A DNA stretch of 64,000 nt from Apoda limacodes (taxonomy: Eukaryota > Arthropoda > Insecta > Lepidoptera > Limacodidae), in the NCBI GenBank assembly GCA_946406115.1, contig OX291551.1, forward strand, positions 1,922,001 through 1,986,000. The letters are read 5' to 3'. Position 1 is the stretch's first letter, and each line of letters opens with the position of its first letter. The notes below the pieces were generated by a model. It was given only the letters and a program-made list of their open reading frames with translations, did not search any database and was not told the DNA's origin. Shown here in pieces: positions 49,761 to 62,709 of the stretch. Position numbers and translations under genes: made by a program.

Positions 49761-51830
49761 GGAAGGAATATCGGGCTTGTGAAATGAAAAAAACAGCTTA
49801 CATACATTTTTGAATGTTTTATTTAATTAATGTTTAAGGCATCAAAATAATCACAAAATCGCTGAATCGAAGACTTCAGCAGAGTTTCCCAACAGGTGGG
49901 TCTTAAAATGAAAATAATGTTCAGGGTCCTTGTCGCATCTAACCCTAATATAGAGTCGGAGATAAAGAGATGTAGGACTTCAATAACATATTTTATTAAT
50001 CCGCCTCAAATCCTGGATTGAGTTCTAGTGCTGAAGTTATTTCTGGGGCAATCAGTCTTTCTACTATCAGTCATGTAATATTGAGCATCTTCAATAATTG
50101 CAGAGGAACATAGCAAACAATGCGCCATATTTGCTAGTCTGAAAATGATAAATACAACTATTTAGACCACTAAAGGTGGGCAGCGTACCAATTGCTCAGA
50201 TGACAGATATCCATTTGCAAGCATGGGCATACAAATCTTAGAATGTGCTCAGCCAATATTATTAAGGTAAGCAAGCACAGCTGTTTAAAATAGCATATGT
50301 ACAAAAGACCGTGTGGCCGTGTGGTTTCTGGCAGAGTAGTAGAAAGAATTTGCCCCTACCTGGAGTGACCTACTCTCATCGTGGATGTCAAATAAGGCTT
50401 CTAAGGAAATACCTGTTTTTAATTTTCCTCAACCCGTTTGGCCTGCGTTAGGAGTGTAGGCCAAATCCTCCGTCTGTCTCCGGCAGATGATAGAGGGTTG
50501 TGCTCCTGCACAAGAGACATTTGTAAGTATGTCTACAGTTATATGGTACCATTACATTTTTTTATTCATAAAAGAAACGGTTGTGTGTCTCATACATACC
50601 TGATCCCACAGAAAATAAAAATGTGTTTTAAACGACAAAATCCGAATCGCAGTAGAGAAATCGGGTCAAATGAACACAGCCAAATCCAATATAATACGCG
50701 AAGCAGAAAGGTCCAAATAACAAAGTCACTGATAAATCCAAAAAGCACTTTGTTTACGGTAAACCAAGAAGCTTATGGTAAACACAGAATGACAATTATA
50801 ATATGTAAATAGTTTGACGCTTAATAGTACCTACGTTTCGAAATCACATGTCGGGATGGTCGATGGTCTTTGTCGATGTCGATGGATTAATATACAAAAT
50901 TAAACAAATAGCTCTTTTTATTAATAATTACGTATAGTTATTTATTTTTTATAATTATTACGAACATTTTGAAATATAGTTTTATATTTTTAGAATACTT
51001 CGTATTAGGTTTCAGAATGAACTCATAATGGCGTACCTAATTGTTGCCTGTTTAGCAATGTGGTATAATAAAATATTGCTTTGTACAAAAAAATACTGCA
51101 TTTATCGTAATTTTAGTATTTTCTTAATAACCTCCTGATTTTTCCTCGATTTTCTAAAATGTGTACAAGTCTCTGCAACCGGGTATGAAACGTCTCCTTT
51201 ATTTGTTCTAAAGATTGTTCATCATTCCTTGTAATACCGTTTGGGTTATTGTATAAAGTTGTTTCTATTTCTTTTCTTATATTTTCTCTTTCTATTATTG
51301 GTATCCTATTGTTTCTTTAGATCACTCTTATGTGGTCTGCTTATCTTTGTTCTGCCTGAAATTGAAGATCTGGATATATTTATAAATTTGAAGTAAAGTG
51401 CTGGTCTGTATCCTGTAAGATTTGTCTCTAAACTAGTAACTTGATAATAGCAACGGAGAAATTATTTGTTGATATCGCCATTCCATTTCATCCGTTGTCT
51501 ATTTCGGCCTCCTAGTGTGGTTGCAGGCATTATTTCCTGTAAAACACTACTATTTATTTATTTAACTCTTATAGTACAATAAAATTTAAGTGTACAATTA
51601 ACAATTTCATATTTATGTACTAAGCCAACCAGCCAATCTTAGGGTGTTTCCGAAAATGGGTTAATTTAAATTTAAGTAGGTAGAGTCCAAACGAAAAAAA
51701 AAGAAAACCATATATTAAACTAATTCCAAGTATATGCACATTACATGGGTACTCATAAATACATACATAATAAATATACATTAAATAAGTTTGTGTCATT
51801 AAATTTGGAATGATTGAAGAAAGAATGATT
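49761..51830. other. Unassigned DNA without a recognised gene
   Basis: Random short frames only, including 50438-50812 plus, which has no domain. A GC-richer stretch at 50430-50520 may be repeat-derived. Confidence 0.35.
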
Positions 51831-51839
51831 TTAGGTTAG

Positions 51840-53560
51840 TTTTGAAAATATGATTAGACTTTGCCAACCGAATGTCAGAAGGTAGATTGTTCCACGGTAG
51901 GGCTGCTTTCACAGCAAATGATTTGCCATAAAAGGTAGTGGAGTGGGGTGGAATAGTTCAAGTTCGTTCTACCTTTGACCTTAAAGTCATACTTTGTGAA
52001 GTATTACATTGGTATTTAAAGAGCTCCTGCAAGTAACAGGGTGCAGAGGGATTATTAAGGACACTATACAAAAGAGTGACAATGTGAGTGTTGCTGCGAA
52101 GTCGAATTGGGAGCCACTTGAGTTTAGCACGAAACTGAAATATGATCATATTTGTGTAATCCGAAAATGAACCGGATGCATAGATTTTGGAGACGTTCAA
52201 GTTTGTCGAGTAGCTCCTCTGTAAGATCTAGATAGCTTACGTCAGCGTAAAGGATAGGAAGCAGTAAAGAGTGCGCCAGCATAATCTTAGTCTGGAATGG
52301 TAAAAAGTTTTGTAGACGTTTGAGTGAGTGTAATAAAGCAAATAGCTTTCGGCTAAGTGCATTTACTTGAGGGTGCCATGATAACGTGCTGTCTATAAGT
52401 ATTCCTAGATTCTTAACTTTATCGACAAAAGGAGTAGGTACGTCATTGTAAATAATTTATGGCAGTTTATTTATGTTCAGGTTAGCGAGTAGACGACTGC
52501 TGCCTACAATTATAGCCTGAGATTTACTGGGATAAAGTAAGAGTCCAAAGGACTTGGGCCATTCAGATACAGTTTTAAGGTTATTATTAATGATACCGAT
52601 AGCATTCTGAATTTGGTCAACCTTTGATCCTGTGTATAACTGCAGATTATCAGCATATAAGTGGAACTGTGTCGTTAGTCGATTTGTCAGGGAGTTTATA
52701 AAAAGGGAAAACAACAAAGGCGACAGAACACCACCTTGTGGTACACCTAGCAGGCACAACACAGCAGTCCGAGCAGCTAGAATCGATACATATATGCATT
52801 GTTGACGACATTTCAGATAAGTTTCAAACCACATAGACGCTGCTAGAGATATGATAAGCGAACGTAGAACGCAAAGTAAAATATCAAAGTCAACAGTATT
52901 AAATGCATTGCTGAAATCTAGTAAAGTTAACACATTAATATGTTGACTTTCCATGTTGTGTCCCATGTGTTCCATGAATGTCGTCTGTAATTTTCATCAA
53001 TGCGCTAACAGTACTGTGGCCTGAGCGAAAACTTGATTGAAAAGGGCTGAGGAGGTTGTTTGAGTAAAGATATTGACTAAGTTGCTCATGGACAAAACGT
53101 TCGATCACTTTGGAAAATAAGGGAAGAATGGATATGGGTCGGTAGTGAAAAAGTATAGAAGGATTGGAAATTTTGGGTAGAGGGATGATGAAAGCTTTTT
53201 TCCAGCTGTCAGGGAAACGGTTTTTAAGATTCATAAGATTGGTAATATGAAGAAGGAGTATATCAATTATGGGAAGTACCATAAACAGGCTTACATTATC
53301 GCTACCAGTTGCTCTGCTACCCAACCTGCGTATCGCTCGCCTAACATCACAGCCAGTGACCATTTTGAAATTGAAGTTATTGAAGTCAGGACATGGCAGA
53401 CCAGAGAAGTGAGCTAAAGTGTTTTTTTTTAGTTGTTTCGTCAATTGTAGGAGGTGGGGAGGAAAAATGTTTATTGAGTGAGTTGAGATCGTAATTGATT
53501 GAAATATGGTCTACAGATTTGCCAATGCCCAAAGACTTGTAGGTATTGTATTAACTAGTG
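51840..53560 (-). pseudogene. Non-LTR retrotransposon reverse transcriptase (Jockey-like), decayed
   Basis: Minus-strand order: GIGKSVDHISINYDLNSLNK, VTGCDVRRAIRRLGSRATGS, FPDSWKKAFIIPLPKISNPS and HYRPISILPLFSKVIERFVH (frame 53444-52935). After a frame change come LTLLDFSNAFNTVDFDILLC, LLGVPQGGVLSPLLFSLFIN and FHLYADNLQLYTG (frame 52975-52457). The catalytic motif reads YADN instead of YADD. Further C-terminal relics (PWVKSFAVKAALPWNNLP type) run to about 51850. The endonuclease is missing. Confidence 0.88.
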
Positions 53561-54679
53561 CTGTATTATCCAGTAATTCAGTATATCGATAGTATATCGA
53601 TAAAATAAAATAATCCCTAGTCGAGAAAACACAAACATTGCAAACGCACAAAAATTTAAACACAGAAAAAAAAATAGAAAATTTATCTGAAATTAGTATA
53701 GTACAAAAATATTGGGAAGAAAAGTGGTCGACGCCTATGTTACATAATAGTCACACATCATCGAATGAAATATAGAAGAAGAAGAGATACAGCAAATAGA
53801 GCCCATGCCAGAAATTATAATAGAAAAGGAAGATATTGAGCAATCAATAAAAAGAACTTTTAGGTAATTTTAGGTAAACTTTTAGGTAATTTCTATAGAA
53901 CTTAAGTAACTAACATTGAAAATTTATAAAAAAAACTTCAAAGTGTGACGTTAACGTCACAGTTCGTTGTAAAGAAAAGATATTTTTTCAAATTACTTAT
54001 GTATTTTAAGATACGGTAATTAATTAATTTCGTAGTTCATAAAACATACATGATAAGTACTACTTTTTCTATTGATATTTACATCTAACTGTTATGTTTT
54101 TTTTATTTAAACATTGCAGAAGTCCAGGGCAAAGGTTAACGTTCTATAGATACAATTTGTCACAGGGGTCATCAATACATAAATACTTCATCAACGTAAG
54201 ATAGTGTAATGTAGTATATAAGTGACGTTAGGTGAAAAATATGTATTGTCGTTTCAGTATTCGCCTTACTAAACTTGGGATGGGAAATGAACGTACCTAC
54301 AGACTTGGCAACATTATATAATCTGTGGTATAATTCAGGAGATAGTTAAGGAGTTCCACGCCGATAAGCAAATTCAGGGCGGGCAGAGCCGCTGGCAAAG
54401 TCTAGTAATACAAACTTATCCTACACATTAAGTTACATACCTATGTATATAGCAGTTAGCAAGTAAACATGGGGTTTGGTGTTGTCGGGTCGGTTAGTTT
54501 ACCTAAGCGAAAAGAAAAGGCCAAAATAAACTGGAATTTTTGCCTTATTAGCCAGTCTGAAGATAGCGCAAATGACAGAAAAGCAACAGAAAATGGTATG
54601 CATCGATTAAAGGAGGCGTTTGCCTTGTGTAAACTTTACATGGATTTGTTTTAATATAAGCTATTGGACAACAAAAAAG
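53561..54679. other. Unassigned DNA
   Basis: A small direct repeat of TTTTAGGTAA lies near 53866-53895. A short plus-strand frame at 54469-54654 has no recognised domain. No gene supported. Confidence 0.35.
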
Positions 54680-56335
54680 TACAAAGACTTTTGGTGATTT
54701 CAGTGAAGTATTCTTACGAGCATTTAACTTAGGATTCCAATAAAATGGAATGTCGAAATATTTTTTTCCTATTTGATCAGTATAACAAGGCATCTATCAA
54801 AAAAGAACACGTTCAAAACGAGGGGGTTCGATAGATTCCATTGACCACAAAATTTCAGGTTGAGAGACACTCCTTCCCAGGGAGTAGGATCGTTTCATTC
54901 ACTCGATTTTGTTCACGCCAAAGTGTCGTGACGTTAGTCAGAACGCACCTCTAATAAACTTTTAAAAATGGTTAAAAAAGTGGGCCAGTCTTCCAATTTG
55001 GTTTAAAATATGGACAGCTCTTTTTTGGGCAGAACAGAAGCTGGCGTTGACGATGTAGTGGGCTGAGCGGAAACATTCGTCCTTTGGGCTGAGTTAATCT
55101 TTGCTTTGGCTACATACACTTCTAAGTAAGCATAGGATGCTGCCCTATAATGGTGATTGTATGTAGCCTCAGTCTTGTCGTCCAGGTCAGTCTCGCCTAA
55201 AATATAAGCTCCCACAGGATGATGACTATGTTTTTGTGTCGATCGTTGTCAGAAAGCTCAAAGGTGAACTCCGCTCACTCTTTGAAAGAAAACATGGCTC
55301 AGATGATGATCTGCCCACTCTCAAAGATCTTATCAGTTTCAGAAAAGATCAGAAAATTGAAAGAGCAAACATACCCCTTCAGCCCTCTCGTAAACCCTCT
55401 CCGCTCAGTACTACCAGACAGACAACTCAGCCCAACATTACTCGTCCTCGTGTCCACTTTCAGCCTATTAATACTCGTCCAGCGTACTCAGCACAATTTC
55501 AGCCCACTCACACTAACTCACCCTCAGCTTATAACTCACCCCCACCGAACAACAGTTTTTATTGCTCGGGTGCAGGGCGAAAAGCCATAAGCTTGTGGTA
55601 AGGTCGGTGGGAAATCATTAATGCCCGTGAACGGTGCCGACGCTGTCTAGGTCCGCACTATAAGAGTGAGTGCAAGACAAGTAAGAGTAGGTGTAGACAG
55701 TGCAACAGAGACAATCATCACACCTCTCTACATCGACATGGAGCCAACTCTCCGGCTCATACCTCAGCTCACCTTTTGCCTGTGCCATTACGAGCACAAT
55801 CTAGACAGCGCCCACACTTCTCAACACAACCTAGCTCTTTACACGCTAGACAAGTTACACCACCATTACATCAATAACGCTCACCTACACACCGCCCTAC
55901 CACACACTATAATAGGCAACACAGCCCACTGTGACTACCTACAATCATATACAATAAAATAAACACACTCAGCCCACACACATACAATCTTTACACATGT
56001 CCACAGGTTCATTCAGCCCCAAAAATTTTAAATGAGCTCATAAGAACACTATAAAATTGGTTAAAAATAATATTCAGCCTATAACTACTGAATTGTCAAG
56101 GCCTAGCGACGTACCTACCCATTCTGATATAATTGTTTTTTCAAATGTTCAGCCCATCACCACCTATGTGACACCAGTTCTCTTGCCAACAGTGTCTCTA
56201 GAGCTAGCTGACAGTGATGGAAAGTACCATAAGGCAAGAGCGTTGCTAGATACAGGTTTAATGTTGACTTTGTTAACTAAGGAAATTCTAAAAAAATGCA
56301 TATCTCACTTCAGCACACAAAATTAAATATTTCAG
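54680..56335. mobile_element. Rearranged BEL/Pao retrotransposon fragment (copy 2)
   Basis: Minus-strand gag start from 55215 down to about 54680 (LGETDLDDKTEATYNHHYRA, VAKAKINSAQRTNVSAQPTT, LPKKELSIF) faces away from plus-strand sequence starting near 55206. In plus-strand order, the latter encodes IVVRKLKGELRSLFERKHGS, SDDDLPTLKDLISF, CCHC-like knuckles near 55630-55740 (CRRCLGPHYKSEC, CRQCNRDNHHTSLH) and an aspartic-protease-like ALLDTGLMLTLLTKEILKK near 56240-56300. Frames are broken in several places. LTRs and reverse transcriptase were not found. Confidence 0.8.
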
Positions 56336-56339
56336 GTGT

Positions 56340-57062
56340 AATTATTTAGCACACTGAAAGTTCCAGCTCATCAGCGGTCATCAAATTCCGCCCTATCCAC
56401 ATTGAACACTCAGGGAGGTTGCATATGGAATTTTAATTCTATGACAGATTGCGATGTCAAATATACTACGTCAAAAAAGTAAATAAACAAACATTATTAT
56501 TTCTTGAAAATGTCAAAGACATGTCTTGTGACATATTTGAGTGTTAAGCGCGAATCGTGTGTAAAGGTTTTCACTTCTGCCGGCACTCCCGGAGTGCAAC
56601 TCGTTTTTTTTTTTACGTTACCCTTATGTATAAATTTAGTCACAGCTTTATCATTTCTCAACCAATTTAAAAAAAATTAAAACTTTTATATAGCTGTATC
56701 AATCGCCCAATTCGTAGTATTACATTACTTTTTAATTTAATGTTATTCCATAAAATTAAAAAAGTGTTTTGTCAAAAATTCGCTTTTTTTCTATTTTTGT
56801 AATAAAGTATGGTATATACAGAAACCATTGTAAGACATGTTATGTAAAGCTTTATATAACATGTCTTATTTTATATTACTTACTTTATATTACCTGTCAT
56901 ATATACCGTATGTGTTGAAATCGGATAAGTGGCTATTGAGAAATTAACCAAACCCCCATAGCCGGTGTCCGCATCTTTCATCTCCTCTACCTTCCCCCTC
57001 CACCACTTTAGAATGCGACAACCAGTCTATTTTTATTCAAGACATCATGCTGAACCCATTGA
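56340..57062. other. Unassigned AT-rich DNA with a small palindrome
   Basis: AGACATGTTAT and ATAACATGTCT face each other at about 56832-56864, possibly a small hairpin element. No gene seen. Confidence 0.4.
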
Positions 57063-57064
57063 TA

Positions 57065-58492
57065 GGGTGAATGCTCCTACGACCAGCCTCCCCCCAAATA
57101 TCAGCCGGGCGTGCTTTTTCTGTGATAAATAACAAGTAACATACCCTATCTTCATTAATGGTCTATTTTTTAAAAGAATATATATTTCCGACGTAATCTG
57201 CCAATTATCGTGCCTATCGCTTCGTTAGGATTCTTTTAATCTTCATTTCAATGATTGTTGTGCCAATACATGCAAATTTCAACAAAAACGTGTGATTTTG
57301 CTGGACACTTAGTAAGCGATTATTCACTTACTTTAATGCTTAGGTATGTTTTTATAATTTAAGGGAACAAGTATGAATATTTCACACAGTTAATAAGAAA
57401 AATTAAGTTAATTTTCCCCTGGATTTAGAATTTAATAGAGGGCTGACGTTTGGTTCATTTGTTTGTATGGAGTGTCATATATCAGCCGGGGTGGCTGATC
57501 TTTGGTACCGGAACTGTTTCAAATATCAGCCACCTCTTATTTTTCTTACTAAAATATCCATTTTTGTTTACGATTGTACTCTTTTGTACTTAGCATTATT
57601 TATAACATGGTAAAATAAGTTTATATACTATAGCTTTATATAGTAACAGCTTCCTTAGCTTATATGACTATTACGTCATTCATTAACTAAAATAATAACA
57701 AATTAATTGTGGAGTACAATCACAACCATAAGTCTTTTCCATTATTTTGTTTAAGTTATTTTTTTTATCTTAAAGATAAAACTAAACTAAGATAAAATAA
57801 ATTTAAACCTTTACGGCTTTTATCCCCAGGAGGGAGTAGTGGTTGGACACGCACCCACATCATTATTTAGGAGATTGTTTCTTTTCACCAACTCTTTTAG
57901 TCCTACATGACAGGGTGTGAGCCTTTCACCGCAAAACTGCTTGTAATGCAATATATCTGTACTTAGGAGGCTTTATATATGTCGACGATGCAAGGGTCAA
58001 CTTGATTTTCGGTAAAGGGTAGATGAAGGCACAAAGACTAACATGGAATACTTTTTAACTGTGTTAAATCAGAGGTTTACGTACAAATCCCACGCGGGTA
58101 AAGTAGCGTATAAAAGCTAGTAGTACCTAGTATGAATTTTCTTTGCCATTAGCAACGAATCACTTGACCTGAATGTATGGTAAAAATATTACCATCAAAT
58201 CTTAGAGCATAAACATCTAAAAACACGGAAAAATGCTAGGCTGATGTTTGGTACGCATGAGGCTGTTATTACATCCAAGGCGGCTGATATTTGGAAAATA
58301 CCACAAAATTCACAAAAACATGTTTTTTTAATAGTTTTTACTAGTATCTTATCATTTGTACGCATAAAAATGCAAACTCAACATTACAAGCTACAAGTAA
58401 CGAGTAAGAGCTAGGTTATTGTTTATTATGAGAACGTAGTAACCATTTAAAGTTGAAAAAAGTTAGGGGGCTGATATATGGGTCATTCACCC
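57065..58492. mobile_element. Non-autonomous DNA element, 1.43 kb, TA-flanked
   Basis: The left end GGGTGAATG and right end CATTCACCC are inverted repeats, flanked by TA on both sides (57063-57064 and 58493-58494). Subterminal ATATCAGCC is mirrored by GGCTGATAT. The motif (G)GCTGAT(A/G)TTTGG or its complement recurs inside at about 57478-57500, 57518-57530, 58240-58254 and 58284-58296. No transposase frame. Confidence 0.7.
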
Positions 58493-58499
58493 TACCAGT

Positions 58500-61110
58500 T
58501 GTCGGTAGAGAACTCTTCGGTCTCGAAGGCCTGGCTTCTCTACTATTCATTACAATATTATTTTAAATATTCAGGGAGCGGGGAAGGCAGTGCTGGTCCG
58601 TTTGCTTACGCTAGCGATACAAGGTAAAGCGGGCGGAATGGAAACCAATACATGACAAATGTAAAAAAAAATAATTAAAAATCCTAGCTAGGCCGGTCAC
58701 TGTCTATTAGGGCCGCACACGCAACCAAAAAGCCTGACTGTGTCCGGCTTTGTCCGGAAGTCTAGCAAACCTACCTGGGACGGCATATAACAAATAATAC
58801 ACAATAATATGCAATTTTACGAGAGCTAAAAATAAGTAGTTAGGAAGAATAAAACGTCCATTATTAAATTGTAGAGGGTGAATTAAAAAATGTAGTTACA
58901 TTGTTCCGTTCGCATTAAAGGAAAGTAGGCGCCGCACGCAACTCGCAGTCGAGCCGGTGCGTCGCGCGCCGGACGTCGCGACAGGTATCGTGTCGACCGA
59001 TGAGTCGATGAGGTTTATTACAGTGGCGTTTTGTTGACCGACATAATGTACATAATGCGGTATCCCTACGAAAGAAAATTAACCAAGATTCGTACTGTGT
59101 TATACAGAATTTATGTCTTTTTAACCTGGCGGGATTATTACATTAAACGCATTGAAGCAGTCAACAAAACGCACCTTACATAACAGTGTCTGCGATTAGC
59201 TACCTTTACACATACGCTCTTTACCGCGTGGATCGCTTCCATTCGCTTTTTATCGCGCGAATCGAGAATGCACGCGCGCCTCATATTTGTGACCTGATGT
59301 CTAATTTTATTTAATAAAATATTAATTAATTCACTGTACAAATATTTTATAGTCATCAGGATAATATTCTCAGAGGCAGATGACCAAATCGTTCTCTATA
59401 TATCTTTACCCACACCAATCTTCTTTATCTTATTTTAATCACTTATACTTAGACCAGCGAACATAAATGCTTGTTCTTTCTAGCCCTGTTCTCCATTATT
59501 CTACTCAACACTGTCAACACTAGTCTTAAACGCGCGTTCTACAAAAAACTACGTGATTTCATACACTCCAGGAAGCAAACGAATCCCGCAATCAATAGCG
59601 CACGATTAGTCTTTACACACAACGTCAACAAGGAACCCTTATAGTTTCGCCATGTCCGTCCGTCCGTCCGTCTGTCTGTACGCGGCATTCTGCAAAGTGA
59701 AATTTTCGTACAAATTCCATTAAAAGTTACTTATAAGAAGTAGGTGCATCTGTAAAACAGATATAAAATATTAGTAAATGAACGATTTATAATTATAGAA
59801 AAATAAAATTATAACATTCTAAAGACTATTCTTCTTAAATTGGTAGCAATAGTTACATTCAAATGACGCATAGGACTAGCCGGCGCGCTTCGCACAATAA
59901 TGAATCGAGCGTGTGACACGCAGCTGCGCACATAAACGCGCATGTTGTTTGGATGTCCCGAAGATGAAGAACGCCTAGATAAGTTTGCAATTTTCGCTTT
60001 GAAAGTTCAGTTTTTAATGATTTGATTTGATTTGATAATCATTTAAAAAAACTTTTATTTCAATACTACTACAACTTGGCCCTTATTAATAAATTTCAGT
60101 TATTAATTATTCTTTTAAAGGTTGAACTTTTATTTTGCAATTTTATAGTCGAATTTATTTAATTAAACATTTTGAACGTACGTACTCGTAACGTACCCAC
60201 ATGGGTACCTAACTCAACTCCCTACCGATTTGCTTACTACAAGTAGGTTCAAAGCGTGGGTCTTATTCTTACAACAGCAGCGGAGCGATCAAATCTGTTT
60301 ATACTACGTACCTAAACATTGTCTCCCCCCCCCCCCCCCCTCAGCGAAACCGTTGTATTTGGCAATATGTAAACAACCTCTAAAATGATAGTTTATGAGG
60401 CTACTACGGAACCCTATATTGCGCGTGGCCCGACATGCATTTGGTTGGTTTTTTAATTGAATAAAAACGCGAAAGAATACTTAAACGGCCAAAAACTGTT
60501 CATACATTGTCACACGCGATTGCGCGTACGTTCGAGATCGCGCGTGAAAGTGCGTGTCGTATAAAGGCAGTAATTAGCTGCTGTGTTTTTTTAATATTAA
60601 AGGTAGATTACATTGCTTGTTTAAAAGGATGTTCAGTGTCTCAAATTATGTTTGTGATGCGCAATGAATCTATAAAACAACAGCAATAGCAACCGGTTGA
60701 GCCTTATTATATGTATAATCGAGGGGTGGCTCATACACCCGGCACGGGCGGAGCGGCGGCAGTCGCAGCGTCGCCCTTGGTGGCGCGACCAAGGCGTCGG
60801 CGTCGTGGCGTGGCGCCTAGCCAACGCTAAATACATTTTGTTTCGGGTACCTTTGTTATTTCAACCTGTCGCACCGCACGTTGACGCGACGTCACGACGC
60901 CCCGCCGACGACGACGCGACGGGGAGTTGCGACCGACATTTCCGTTTAGCAATAGTGACGTCTGGCTTCTGCTTGTCAAAGGCATCGATATATAAACAAA
61001 TCGATGGTTAAAAGCAAAATAACAGAAATAGTACACACACACACACACATACATACACCTTAGCGCTTTGGGAGTTAGATCTAGCGCTTTTTTGGGACAC
61101 ATAGCGCCGA
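58500..61110. other. Unassigned DNA with CpG-rich islands and simple repeats
   Basis: CpG-rich stretches at about 58925-59010 and 60735-60935 could be promoter or first-exon DNA of unseen genes; a donor-like ACAG|GTATCG is at about 58980-58990. Simple repeats: (CGTC)n near 59653-59672, a poly-C run at about 60325-60342 and (CA)n at about 61032-61048. A degraded interspersed repeat is near 60395-60455. No coding gene recognised. Confidence 0.4.
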
Positions 61111-61114
61111 AATT

Positions 61115-61640
61115 TTAATATTTACTCCTAGCCGAAAACAAAAAAACCAGAGACAAAATAATAACAACACAAAGGGCCAAGGAACGGAGCATTCTTAATC
61201 TGAAACTGAAACATAAAAGAAACAGTACATGCATAAGAAAAACAACCAAACTGATTGATGCTCTGGAGCACAGCAGAAAGTTAAAATGGAAGTGGGCCGG
61301 CCATGTTGTACGAATGAGTGATGACAGGTGGGCCAAAAAAATAATTTTATGGAAGGGACCCACAGGAAAAAGAGCCAGAGGCAGACCGGCGGAGAGATGG
61401 CTCGACGAAATTTTAAAAGCAGCAGGAGAAAACTGGTTTGAAAAAGCAAAAGATAGAACTACGTGGAGGAAAATGGAGGAGGCCTTTACTCTATGAAGAG
61501 GTCCTTAATAAACATTAATTAAAACTAAATTGTTTATATAATATAGATTAAGTATATATTTAAAGTGCACGCAATAACAACATGTAACTACGTACTTATT
61601 AAGGAAATAAAAAGGCTTAATTATTATTATTATTATCTAT
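61115..61640 (+). pseudogene. RTE-type non-LTR retrotransposon, 3' end
   Basis: The plus strand encodes TTKLIDALEHSRKLKWKWAG, HVVRMSDDRWAKKIILWKGP and RARGRPAERWLDEILKAAGE, ending DRTTWRKMEEAFTL and a stop at about 61494. This matches the C-terminal tail typical of RTE-like ORFs. The element ends with a TTA microsatellite near 61618-61637, also typical. Only the 3' end is present. Confidence 0.8.
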
Positions 61641-61759
61641 AATCTATCTATTAGATCTATAATCTCAATTGTTATTGTGATATTTTTAGAATAGTTAAAA
61701 TCATAGTTCTCTTGATTTTGAGGTTAGAATTTTGTTTACACAATAAGGCAAGTAAGAAA

Positions 61760-61995
61760 AAACCGGCCAAGTGCGAGTCGGACTCGCGCACGAAGGGTTT
61801 CTTACCATTATCTATAAAAAAGACTTAAATATGTATTTTATTCTGTTTTTTATATTTGTTGTTATAGCGGCAACAGAAATACATCATCTGTGAAAATTTC
61901 AATTGCTTAACTATCACGATTGATACAGCCTGGTGACAGACGGAGTGACGGACGGACAGCGGAGTCTTAGTAATAGGGTCCCGTTTTTTAGCCTT
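61760..61995 (-). repeat. Interspersed repeat copy (family of the Maverick target)
   Basis: Minus-oriented copy with the palindromic core GTGCGAGTCGGACTCGCGCA near 61770-61795 and the CAACAGAAATACATCATCTG segment at 61870-61890, uninterrupted at the Maverick target position. It ends near the TAGTAATAGGGTCCCGTTTT segment. Confidence 0.85.
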
Positions 61996-61999
61996 TGTA

Positions 62000-62340
62000 T
62001 GTAGTGTCGCTCCTCTGACGCTTGTTATAATTTATGGCATATGTCGTGCCCAGGGACGGACAGACAGACAGAGTTACTTTCGCATTTATAATATTAGTAT
62101 GGATAGCGGACCCAAGATAGACGTTTACCAAGTCTAAATTATTTAATTCTTCATTTTCTTCCTAATCTTCTATGGCGGGAAGCCTTTCTTGAAATTCTTT
62201 TGGTTTTAAGCTAGCCCTTTTGGTGCGTTTTTTACATTTTATGTAAAATTTCACAATGATTGAAGTTGTGGTATATAATAATAATGAAGTCGCATTAAAT
62301 GCAGCGAATGTTGAAATCATTGACGTACATTCAATCTTTG
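62000..62340. repeat. Repeat tail and unassigned DNA
   Basis: About 62045-62105 carries GGACGGACAGACAGACAGAG and TTTATAATATTAGTATGGAT, the 3' tail of a common lepidopteran repeat. Nothing else recognised. Confidence 0.45.
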
Positions 62341-62343
62341 CCG

Positions 62344-62705
62344 TTAAGGAGAAGACCAGTGACACAGCGACTGCAGCGCCACCTACCGGGTCCAAATGTG
62401 TTTTCAACCCATGCAGGGTATTATGCTTTAATTTTTTTATTTATTTCAAGTAACTAATCATAACATTGTGGACAGGGCCGAGCCATTGATCTATAACATC
62501 CACTAGATTCCGTAAGTTATAAAGTGTGTTTGATTCGAACTCACCGAAAAAATATAAAATATAATATAATTTTACTCGAATGTTCACAATAAAATATCAT
62601 TAAAATCTTCCTTGCCGCTTAGGAGAAGATTAGTGACACACCGCCTGCAGTGACCCGGTAGGTGCGCTGCAGTACGTGTGTCACTGTTTTTCTCCTTTTC
62701 AGAAA
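62344..62705. repeat. Inverted repeat pair around a hairpin
   Basis: AAGGAGAAGACCAGTGACAC with GCGACTGCAGCGCCACCTAC (62349-62392) is mirrored at about 62645-62700 (GGTAGGTGCGCTGCAGTACG, GTGTCACTGTTTTTCTCCTT). The right arm also folds on itself (GTGACACACC and GTGTGTCAC). Confidence 0.65.
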
Positions 62706-62709
62706 TTTC

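Noticed and set aside
59138..59356. 72-codon minus-strand frame
   Set aside because: No domain, splice or homology signal; length expected by chance.
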